Assembly (NCBI GenBank): GCA_041170785.1
Contig: JBEDND010000084.1
Coordinates: forward strand, 1-5,162
Direction: 5' to 3'
DNA: 5,162 nucleotides
Origin: REEB481 sp041170785
GTDB lineage: Bacteria > Bacteroidota > Bacteroidia > NS11-12g > UBA955
The notes beneath the pieces are model-generated. The model was not told the origin of the DNA and searched no databases. It worked only from the letters and a program-made list of their open reading frames with translations. Both the position numbers and the translations under genes were made by a program. This document shows, in pieces, positions 1 to 5,162 of the stretch. Position 1 is the stretch's first letter, and the number at the start of each line of letters is the position of its first letter.

Positions 1-1
1 G

Positions 2-898
2 ATGTATTCAGGCACTCCCTTGGCTACCATGGCTTCCGGGATGCAGAAAGATGTAGAAAAGCTAACTATTGAAGACCTGAAATCCTTCCATGCGAAATAT
101 TACGCGCCAGAACTTACCAAAGTAGTTGTGGTGGGAAGCGTAAACAAGGAGGAAGCCATCAAGGCACTATCCTTCCTCAATAAATGGAAACAAACAGGCG
201 TATCTGCACCCGCAATTCCCAACTTGCCCAAATGGGAAAGCAACCACATTTTTATGGTAGATTTTCCCAATTCTGAACAATCTGAAATCCGCATCGGATT
301 CAATGCATTGCCATACGATGCAAGCGGTACATTCTTCCGCAGCACCTTGATGAATTTCCCCTTGGGCGGCAATTTCAACTCGCGCATCAACCTCAATCTG
401 CGTGAAGAAAAAGCCTGGACCTATGGCAGCCGTGCCGGCTTTACTCCGGCGTATAAGTCATTGCCCGGCAACTGGGTTTTTGCATCCAGCGTGCGCGCTT
501 CTGCTACCGACAGTGCCATTGCAGAGGTTGTGAGAGAAGTGAATAAATTCAAAATGGAGGGCATGACCGACGAGGAGTTTAATTTCACCCGCAATTCGGT
601 GCTGGCAAATCAGGCTTTGGAATTTGAATCCAACATGCAGAAGAGCGGTTTCATCTACAACATTTTGAACCGCAACCTCCCCGAAGATTATACCCGCCAA
701 CAAGAGCAGGTGCTGAAAAGCATAACCAAGGGTGAACTGAACCAACTCGCTGCCCAATACCTGAATACAGACCGAATGGTTATTTTGGTGGTTGGAGATG
801 CTGCTTCGCTGAAGCCTAAACTTGAGAAACTAGGCTATGGCAAGGTGCAGATGCTTGATGCCTTTGGACAAGGTAAATGGAAAATGAATAGCAAATAA
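2..898 (+). CDS. M16 family peptidase (insulinase-like), C-terminal part, 5'-truncated by window edge
   Basis: This is the last ~298 residues of an M16 (pitrilysin/insulinase) family protein; the ATG at position 2 is probably internal, because the reading opens in mid-domain. Visible residues 20-62 match the 'LTxEDLKxFHxKYYxPxxxxVVVVGxV' stretch that links the M16 halves. Residues 80-145 carry the M16 C-terminal-domain (PF05193) signature: 'EQSEIRIGF', then LGGNFNSRINLNLREEKAWT followed by YG, with the conserved Arg (128, 134) and Tyr (141) that contact substrate in this family. Residues 240-270 form the closing 'SITKGELNQLAAQYLNTDRM' plus 'ILVVGD' segment. The zinc-binding HxxEH lies in the N-terminal domain and is not in the window, so I cannot tell whether this is an active peptidase or the inactive partner subunit that Bacteroidota often encode beside it. 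These proteins usually act in the periplasm or are envelope-associated. It ends just before a terminator and converges with the symporter gene. Confidence 0.9.
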   Translation: MYSGTPLATMASGMQKDVEKLTIEDLKSFHAKYYAPELTKVVVVGSVNKEEAIKALSFLNKWKQTGVSAPAIPNLPKWESNHIFMVDFPNSEQSEIRIGFNALPYDASGTFFRSTLMNFPLGGNFNSRINLNLREEKAWTYGSRAGFTPAYKSLPGNWVFASSVRASATDSAIAEVVREVNKFKMEGMTDEEFNFTRNSVLANQALEFESNMQKSGFIYNILNRNLPEDYTRQQEQVLKSITKGELNQLAAQYLNTDRMVILVVGDAASLKPKLEKLGYGKVQMLDAFGQGKWKMNSK

Positions 899-920
899 GC
901 AGGTACAGCACCCTTCTGTC

Positions 921-956
921 AAAAAGAGCCGTTTCATTCAAGGAGCGGCTCTTTTT
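921..956. terminator. bidirectional Rho-independent terminator between convergent genes
   Basis: AAAAAGAGCCG (921-931) pairs perfectly with CGGCTCTTTTT (946-956). The stem can extend inward by four further pairs, two of them G-U, leaving a 6-nt loop. The right arm continues into a T-run to 959, giving a classical plus-strand terminator 23 nt after the M16 stop codon. The A-run of the left arm gives a U-tract on the minus strand, so the same hairpin can end the symporter transcript, whose stop codon is 18 nt away. The remaining bases of this intergenic stretch show nothing else. Confidence 0.85.
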
Positions 957-973
957 TTTAGCAACAAAAGCTT

Positions 974-2512
974 TTATGCTGCATCTTCAGAAGTTGAATT
1001 CCATTCAACGGGTTCAAACTCACCTTCCCAGCGGGCTACAACGCAACTGGCCAAACAGTTTCCAACAACATTCACAGCGGTGCGGGCCATATCCATCAAA
1101 ACATCCACTCCTAAAATCATCGCAATGGGCCATTCTGGCAATCCAAAAGTGGCGGCAGTGCCGCTCAGGATCACCAGCGAAGCGCGTGCAACCCCTGCAA
1201 CGCCTTTGGAAGTAAGCATCAGGGTAAACACGATGAGCAACTGTTGGCCTATACTAAGGTTGATTCCACCGGCTTGCGCAAGAAATATGGAAGCCAAAGA
1301 GAGATATAATGTGGTTCCATCCAGGTTGAAGCTATAACCGGTGGGCAATACAAACGATACAATTTTCCGGGGTACGCCAAGTTTTTCCATATTTTCCATG
1401 GCTTTTGGCAGGGCTGCTTCACTGCTTGCAGAAGCAAATGCAATTCCTACGGGTTCAGCCACAGCCTTGATAAAACTGCGTAAGGGCAGCTTGATTAGCC
1501 ATGCCATGGGAATAAAAACCAACAGAATGAAGATACCTAAGGCCGCATATAAAGTTGCAACCAATTTCAGTAGTGGCGCCACCACATCGAAACCCATGGT
1601 GGCAATGGTATGGGCTACTGCTCCAAACACCCCGAAAGGCGCGAAGAACATCACGATGTGGGTGAACTTGAACATCACCGAACTTAAACCCTCACACCAT
1701 TCGAGCATTACACTTTTCTGATGACCATGCATCAGCGCCAGCCCCAAACCAAACAAAATGCTGAATACAACAACCTGAAGAATCTGCCCTTCTGCTACTG
1801 ATTTTGCAATGTTTTCAGGGAAGGTGTGAAGCAGGATTTTTTCCCAGCTCTGTTTTTCCGGATTGGGTTTAGTTTGCAGGTCTTTTGCCTGGGCCCCAAC
1901 TTTAAAAACAAGTTGCCCGTCTTTGTTAGCGTATGTTTTTAAACTATCTGCCGGAATGATTTGGGCACTTTGCTTCACCACCGGTTGTGGAATTCCAGCT
2001 CCGGCCTTACTGAAGTTAATTGCTGCCAGTCCAATAAACAATGCTGCCGTGGTGGCCAGTTCAAAGTACAACAACGATTTCCAGCCAAGACGACCTACTT
2101 GTCTGATTTCACTATGACCGGCAATGCCTACTACCAAGGTGGCAAAAAGCAGCGGAGCAATAACAGTTTTGATGAGCTGAATAAAGATCTTTCCCAATAA
2201 ATTCAGGTGTTTTCCAACCTCAGGGAGCACATAACCAAACTCGCCGCCCAACAGCATGGCAGTGCCAATCCAAACGGTGATGCTTCTTTTCTTCAGCGCG
2301 TAAATGAATAACAGCAACTCTGCGCACCAGCGAGCAGGGTCCCGAAACCAAAGAGGGGCATCGAAAAACCAGCCTAGTATGGCAATGAAGAACATGATTG
2401 GCATTCCAATGCCCAGGATTGTATTCAGTTTGTTTTTCATGCTAAAGTTGCGAATATGCCCGTTTTCTGTGGAATGATGTGCAGCAACTGCGTTGTCCTG
2501 AATTTGGAACAT
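974..2512 (-). CDS. dicarboxylate/amino acid:cation symporter (DAACS, GltP/SLC1 type)
   Basis: Inner-membrane secondary transporter of the PF00375 sodium:dicarboxylate symporter family, taking up acidic amino acids or C4-dicarboxylates with H+ or Na+. Visible hallmarks: scaffold helix segment 'IQLIKTVIAPLLFATLVVGI' (111-130), AEGQILQVVVFSILFG (240-255), HP1 tip SASSEAALP (361-369), TM7 NLDGT (396-400), HP2 SKGVAGVARAS (435-445), and TM8 with D474, R477, N481. D474/R477 match the Asp and Arg that bind the amino and side-chain carboxylate groups in GltPh, favouring aspartate/glutamate over simple dicarboxylates; this is inference. N485 stands where GltPh has the Na1-site Asp405, as in proton-coupled bacterial relatives. 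Two extra hydrophobic segments (~34-50 and ~62-73) precede the usual first helix (~78-96), and a polar insert (~168-230) separates two membrane helices. The first 24 residues are polar and His-containing; M25 (start at 2440, 488 aa) is an equally plausible start. No adjacent gene suggests the substrate. Confidence 0.93.
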   Translation of the reverse strand: MFQIQDNAVAAHHSTENGHIRNFSMKNKLNTILGIGMPIMFFIAILGWFFDAPLWFRDPARWCAELLLFIYALKKRSITVWIGTAMLLGGEFGYVLPEVGKHLNLLGKIFIQLIKTVIAPLLFATLVVGIAGHSEIRQVGRLGWKSLLYFELATTAALFIGLAAINFSKAGAGIPQPVVKQSAQIIPADSLKTYANKDGQLVFKVGAQAKDLQTKPNPEKQSWEKILLHTFPENIAKSVAEGQILQVVVFSILFGLGLALMHGHQKSVMLEWCEGLSSVMFKFTHIVMFFAPFGVFGAVAHTIATMGFDVVAPLLKLVATLYAALGIFILLVFIPMAWLIKLPLRSFIKAVAEPVGIAFASASSEAALPKAMENMEKLGVPRKIVSFVLPTGYSFNLDGTTLYLSLASIFLAQAGGINLSIGQQLLIVFTLMLTSKGVAGVARASLVILSGTAATFGLPEWPIAMILGVDVLMDMARTAVNVVGNCLASCVVARWEGEFEPVEWNSTSEDAA

Positions 2513-2516
2513 TTGT

Positions 2517-2541
2517 TGATTGTGTGGAAAATGAACAATCA
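2517..2541. repeat. 7-bp inverted repeat in the divergent intergenic region, operator-like
   Basis: TGATTGT (2517-2523) and ACAATCA (2535-2541) are perfect reverse complements separated by 11 nt. The repeat lies 4 bp upstream of the longer symporter start and just outside the putative -33 region of the LysM gene, so a dimeric regulator bound here could affect either transcript. It could also fold as a hairpin in a symporter leader. No regulator gene is in the window, and a 7-bp repeat in a 78-bp AT-rich region may be chance. Confidence 0.35.
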
Positions 2542-2550
2542 GTTCTAAGC

Positions 2551-2579
2551 TTTATCGTTTAAAGCCTATCTTACATTTG
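2551..2579 (+). promoter_or_regulatory. Bacteroidota-type promoter for the LysM gene
   Basis: TACATTTG (2572-2579) is a full match to the Bacteroidota -7 consensus TAnnTTTG. A weak -33 element, TTTA (2551-2554, consensus TTTG), lies 17 nt upstream. The ATG follows the -7 box after 11 nt, implying a very short leader. There is no Shine-Dalgarno sequence, as is usual in this phylum. Confidence 0.6.
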
Positions 2580-2590
2580 AAATTCAGAAG

Positions 2591-3535
2591 ATGAAAACGG
2601 GGATTAAAAAAACAATATTCAGCGCACTTTTTCTTGCAGCGGTAACAGGGGCTGCTGCCATGCCGGCGGACTCTGTGGGACGCAAAATTTCTGGTGGGAA
2701 ATTCTATCTGCTGCACAAAATCAGCAGTGGTGAAACCCTTTATGGGGTGTGCAGAAAGTATGGAACCACTGCAGGTGAGGTTACTGCAGTTAACCCAGGC
2801 ATTGGAGCATCCTTCCAGATTGATAAGGTAATCATGATTCCACGCAAATGGGGGATGGCGCCGGAATCCACAAACCCTGCGGCATCAACACCTGTTGGAT
2901 CTGCATCACAACCCGAAAGTTCTGGAACCAGCGCTGTAAAGCACAGTGTGGTAAAAGGAGAAGGTTTGGGAATGATAGCCAGGAAATATGGTGTAACCAT
3001 TGCGGCTATAAAAGAAGCGAACAACCTGAGCAATGACAATGTGCGCATTGGTCAGGTGCTGCGGATTCCATCCCCCGTGAGTGCTTCAAATAGCAATGCG
3101 TCCCAAGTTTCGACAACCATCAACAACGCAGATCCTTTACCCAAAACCGAAACCCAAGAACCTGCACAAGTTTTCGTTGCGCCTACAAATCCTGTGCGTC
3201 CTGCTGAAATCAGAGATCCGGGCATGACAGGGGCGAATACTGCCAAAGCCGTCTATGAGCCGGCAATTGATGTTAATGAAGAAGGAAAGGCAATCCTCAG
3301 TGAAAAGGAAGGGTTAGACCAGTCACGGAATTTCATCATGCACCCAACAGCCCGCGTTGGTACCATTGTGATGCTTACCAATCCATCGAATAATGTACGT
3401 GTTTTTGCGCGCGTTGTAGGAAACTACAGGGCGGCTGACCACCCCGGTACTGCCGTTCAGGTTACCAAGGTGGTGGCCAATACACTTTCCGGCGGGTCTG
3501 CAGAATTTCCTGTGAAGATCAATTACGCGCGCTGA
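2591..3535 (+). CDS. secreted two-LysM protein with C-terminal RlpA-like (double-psi beta-barrel) domain
   Basis: A 314-residue envelope protein. Residues 1-23 form a signal peptide: basic MKTGIKK, a hydrophobic core, then small residues (TGAAA) before the likely cleavage near 23. LysM 1 spans ~38-85 (HKISSGETLYGVCRKYGTT ... IDKVIMIP) and LysM 2 ~117-160 (HSVVKGEGLGMIARKYGVT ... RIGQVLRIP); LysM binds peptidoglycan glycans. They are separated by a Pro/Ser/Thr linker (~87-115), and a longer one (~161-215) leads to the C-terminal domain (~230-314). The segment MHPTARVGTIVMLTNPSNNV resembles the RlpA/DPBB core 'aHptLPfGTrVrVTNl..g'. H251 keeps the family histidine, but the RlpA 'VNDRGPF' aspartate is not seen: the region reads RVVGNYR (274-280). 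It is therefore probably a wall-binding structural protein rather than an active lytic transglycosylase; that is inference. Start chosen for its signal peptide and spacing to the -7 box. The O-antigen ligase-like gene follows 19 nt downstream. Confidence 0.85.
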   Translation: MKTGIKKTIFSALFLAAVTGAAAMPADSVGRKISGGKFYLLHKISSGETLYGVCRKYGTTAGEVTAVNPGIGASFQIDKVIMIPRKWGMAPESTNPAASTPVGSASQPESSGTSAVKHSVVKGEGLGMIARKYGVTIAAIKEANNLSNDNVRIGQVLRIPSPVSASNSNASQVSTTINNADPLPKTETQEPAQVFVAPTNPVRPAEIRDPGMTGANTAKAVYEPAIDVNEEGKAILSEKEGLDQSRNFIMHPTARVGTIVMLTNPSNNVRVFARVVGNYRAADHPGTAVQVTKVVANTLSGGSAEFPVKINYAR

Positions 3536-3541
3536 TATTTG
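3534..3541 (+). promoter_or_regulatory. possible weak -7 box before the O-antigen ligase-like gene
   Basis: GATATTTG matches TAnnTTTG at all but the first fixed position and ends 13 nt before the ATG, a spacing like that of the two other promoter candidates in the window. No good -33 element is visible, and it overlaps the upstream stop codon, so read-through from the LysM promoter is at least as likely. Confidence 0.25.
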
Positions 3542-3554
3542 CCGGAAATCCGGC
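3541..3554 (+). promoter_or_regulatory. hairpin directly abutting the start codon of the O-antigen ligase-like gene
   Basis: GCCGG (3541-3545), loop AAAT, CCGGC (3550-3554). The stem is all G-C and perfect, and can gain one T-A pair using T3540 and the A of the ATG. It occupies the place of a ribosome binding site, so it could lower or tune translation initiation. It has no T-run, so it is not an intrinsic terminator. Confidence 0.4.
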
Positions 3555-4787
3555 ATGCGCCAATTCGCTCAACTCGTTCCTGTCCTTCAACTGTCGGGCA
3601 TTATATTGTCACTTGCAGGTGTACTTTTCGCGCCTGCTTTGGCTTCAGTTGGAACAACACTGCTGCTCGTGATTGGATTGTTGCATTTCAATTGGGCGCA
3701 AGACAAAAGACATGTTCCTTGGACAATTCTGGTATTATGGCTTATGACAGCCAGTTTTATTCAAGGTTGGACTGCCGACACCAACAGATTTCTGCTGCTT
3801 AAGCTTCCGGTATTGTTCATTCCTTTCCTTGCAGCTTCATTCAGGGTCATGAAGGCAGGTGTAATGCTCATCGCCATTGCTGCATCCATTTGGCTTTTTT
3901 ATGCTGCCGCTATGGCCAGCATTTTTGTTTATCTGCAAGACCCGCATTGGTATCATCAATTGGTTCTGGAATCCAAACCCATGCCCGTTTTGGCGAAAAT
4001 GCACCATATTGAATTTAGCTTGTACCTCGCATGTTCCGGTTGGGCAGGCTTATACCTTTGGTCCATCAAGCTAAATCACCCCGGCTTGAACGTGTTGCGT
4101 TGGTTTACAATACTTGCAGCCTTCCTAAATATATTGCTCTTGCATTTCCTTTCTGCAAGAACCGGATTGCTCGCATTCTACGTAGGTTTGGCCATATGGT
4201 GGATTTGGATGTACCGGCAGCGTTGGAAACAAATGATCCTGGGCGGTTTGGCCTTGATTTCTGTTCTTGCGTTAGCATCCATTTGGGTACCTAGTTTAAG
4301 GAACAGGGTACTGAATACATACGATGATTTGCGCACGGTAACCGGGAAAGCGGATCCAAATGATAAATCTTTTGCCCAGCGATGGGAGGCCTGGAAAGCG
4401 TCAATTTATTTGATGGGTGAACAACCGTTATTGGGGTGGGGTATGAAAGAACTTGCCCCTGAATTGTCCAGGGCACATGAAGCCATGGGTAGTGAAGTTT
4501 TGCCCTGGAACCGCAAAATGCCGCACAATCAATTTCTAGAAACAGGCATTCAGGGCGGTTTGACGGCATTGTTGCTGTTGTTATTGGGTTTGTTCTATTG
4601 GTTCAAGGACGCTGTGAACACTGGTAACACCTTTCTGTTATCCATTTTGGGTATGTTGATTGCGGCCTTCACTTTCGAGAGTTTGCTGGAACAACAGTCA
4701 GGTGTGCTTTGGAGCGTACTTTGGCCCATATTGGCAGCCTATATCCTTGGCAAGAATATAAAGAACCCTGAACCCTTGCATCAGTAA
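3555..4787 (+). CDS. O-antigen ligase/polymerase-like polytopic membrane protein (Wzy_C family)
   Basis: A 410-residue, mostly hydrophobic protein with about 10-12 predicted membrane segments. The Wzy_C (PF04932) pattern is clear: 'FLSARTGLLAF' (198-208) at the end of a helix, a long external loop (~245-330) containing QRWEAWKASIYLMGEQPLLG (275-294), then PHNQFLETGIQGGLTALL (323-340) entering the next helix. R202, R276 and H324 correspond in kind to the Arg and His residues needed by WaaL-type ligases. An earlier 'HHIEFSLYL' (150-158) and a late 'FESLLEQQSG' (374-383) are also typical of Bacteroidota members. Such proteins join or polymerise undecaprenyl-linked glycans at the periplasmic face; some relatives glycosylate proteins. 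No glycosyltransferase or flippase gene lies nearby, so substrate and exact activity cannot be assigned. The next in-frame Met is residue 64, inside the membrane region, so 3555 is the best start. Co-directional with the LysM gene, probably co-transcribed. Confidence 0.85.
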   Translation: MRQFAQLVPVLQLSGIILSLAGVLFAPALASVGTTLLLVIGLLHFNWAQDKRHVPWTILVLWLMTASFIQGWTADTNRFLLLKLPVLFIPFLAASFRVMKAGVMLIAIAASIWLFYAAAMASIFVYLQDPHWYHQLVLESKPMPVLAKMHHIEFSLYLACSGWAGLYLWSIKLNHPGLNVLRWFTILAAFLNILLLHFLSARTGLLAFYVGLAIWWIWMYRQRWKQMILGGLALISVLALASIWVPSLRNRVLNTYDDLRTVTGKADPNDKSFAQRWEAWKASIYLMGEQPLLGWGMKELAPELSRAHEAMGSEVLPWNRKMPHNQFLETGIQGGLTALLLLLLGLFYWFKDAVNTGNTFLLSILGMLIAAFTFESLLEQQSGVLWSVLWPILAAYILGKNIKNPEPLHQ

Positions 4788-4806
4788 ATAAAAATCACCA
4801 TATTTG
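4776..4806 (+). promoter_or_regulatory. Bacteroidota-type promoter for rpmB-rpmG
   Basis: TTG (4776-4778) and CATATTTG (4799-4806) match the -33 and -7 elements (TAnnTTTG with one mismatch), separated by 20 nt. The -33 part lies in the last codons of the O-antigen ligase-like gene. The rpmB ATG begins 18 nt after the box. No terminator separates the upstream gene, so some read-through is possible. Confidence 0.6.
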
Positions 4807-4824
4807 CAGCCCCAAATCTGAACT

Positions 4825-5058
4825 ATGTCACGTGTTTGCGATCTTACCGGGAAAAAGCCCTTGAAAGGGAACCATGTTTCCCATTCGAACAGGAAAACCA
4901 AGCGCAGGTTTAACCCAAACCTGCAAACCAAGCGTTTTTTCCTTCCCGATACCGGTGAGTGGATCACCCTTAAGGTGAGCACTTCCGCTATCAAAACCAT
5001 TGATAAAATTGGTATTGTAGCAGCGCTTGACCGCTTGTTCAAGAAAGGAACTATCTAA
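4825..5058 (+). CDS. rpmB: 50S ribosomal protein L28
   Basis: A complete 77-residue L28, within one residue of the E. coli length. It begins with the family hallmark MSRVCDLTGKKPLKGN, followed by 'VSHSNRKTKRRFNPNLQTKR' (18-37), the 'TLKVSTSAIKTIDKIGI' segment (48-64), and a short basic tail. It is a component of the large ribosomal subunit that binds 23S rRNA. It has only one cysteine (C5), so it lacks the zinc-binding four-Cys set of C+ forms. There is no Shine-Dalgarno sequence before the ATG. rpmG follows after 3 nt, the usual Bacteroidota pairing. Confidence 0.97.
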   Translation: MSRVCDLTGKKPLKGNHVSHSNRKTKRRFNPNLQTKRFFLPDTGEWITLKVSTSAIKTIDKIGIVAALDRLFKKGTI

Positions 5059-5061
5059 GGT

Positions 5062-5162
5062 ATGGCGAAAAAAGGAAACAGGGTACAGGTGATTTTGGAA
5101 TGTACAGAACAAAAAACTTCTGGCGTTCCGGGCATGAGCCGTTACATTACCACAAAGAACAA
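5062..5162 (+). CDS. rpmG: 50S ribosomal protein L33, N-terminal part (cut by window edge)
   Basis: The first 33 codons read MAKKGNRVQVILECTEQKTS then GVPGMSRYITTKN, the N-terminus of a Bacteroidota-type L33 of normally ~60 residues. It is a large-subunit ribosomal protein near the E site. In zinc-binding C+ L33 proteins the segment after 'ILxC' reads CTEC; here it is CTEQ, so the first cysteine (C14) remains but the pair is broken, marking a zinc-independent C- form. The start lies 3 nt after the rpmB stop codon, so the two are almost certainly co-transcribed and perhaps translationally coupled. Confidence 0.95.
   Translation, partial: MAKKGNRVQVILECTEQKTSGVPGMSRYITTKN

Noticed and set aside
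2..4. ATG at the left edge as the true start of the M16 gene
   Set aside because: The protein begins in mid-domain and lacks a signal peptide and the N-terminal zinc-binding half; the frame is simply open at the edge.
100..757. Minus-strand open frames of ~100 codons opposite the M16 gene
   Set aside because: They lie antisense to a well-supported coding region and show no recognisable domain or sensible start context.
976..2200. Plus-strand open frames opposite the symporter gene
   Set aside because: The symporter motifs on the minus strand are unambiguous; these frames encode low-quality sequence and are shadows.
3539..3802. 87-codon frame overlapping the start of the O-antigen ligase-like gene
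   Set aside because: It is out of frame with a clear membrane-protein sequence and resembles no known family.
4802..4817. ATTTG-N6-CAAAT inverted repeat in the rpmB leader
   Set aside because: It is only 5 bp, AT-rich, and overlaps the -7 box; it is too short to claim as an operator or leader structure.
4698..5112. Minus-strand frames across rpmB
   Set aside because: They are antisense to the highly conserved L28 gene and span its promoter.
1..5162. A new defence, mobile or secondary-metabolite system
   Set aside because: No transposase, integrase, repeat array, toxin-antitoxin pair or biosynthetic cluster is visible; every gene over 200 bp belongs to a recognisable housekeeping, transport or envelope family.

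Overview
The window looks like an ordinary chromosomal segment of a Bacteroidota bacterium, probably from the Chitinophagales/Sphingobacteriales side of the phylum. Three things point there. The L28 and L33 ribosomal proteins are of the Bacteroidota type and adjacent. The genes lack Shine-Dalgarno sequences, and TAnnTTTG-like -7 boxes lie 11-18 nt before start codons. The other products (M16 peptidase, a LysM protein with a C-terminal RlpA-like domain, a Wzy_C/O-antigen-ligase-like membrane protein) are common in that phylum. No mobile element, CRISPR array, tRNA or rRNA is visible.

Layout: (1) 2-898, plus strand, the C-terminal ~300 residues of an M16 zinc-peptidase-family protein whose 5' part lies off the left edge. 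(2) 921-956, a strong hairpin with T-runs on both strands, placed between convergent genes as a bidirectional terminator. (3) 974-2512, minus strand, a dicarboxylate/amino acid:cation symporter (SLC1/GltP type) with extra N-terminal membrane segments and a long polar insert. (4) 2513-2590, a short divergent intergenic region with a 7-bp inverted repeat (operator-like) and a good -7 box for the rightward gene. (5) 2591-3535, a secreted two-LysM protein with a degenerate double-psi beta-barrel C-terminus. (6) 3555-4787, a polytopic O-antigen ligase/polymerase-like protein whose start codon directly abuts a small GC-rich hairpin. (7) 4825-5162, rpmB and the start of rpmG, preceded by their own promoter-like sequence that overlaps the end of the upstream gene.

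The LysM protein and the O-antigen ligase-like protein are co-directional with a 19-nt gap and both concern the cell envelope, so they may be co-transcribed. The symporter and the ribosomal-protein genes are separate transcription units. I found no convincing new multi-gene system. The items worth a second look are small: the intergenic palindrome, the start-codon hairpin, the non-canonical N-terminus and Na1-site position of the symporter, and the likely loss of a catalytic residue in the RlpA-like domain.
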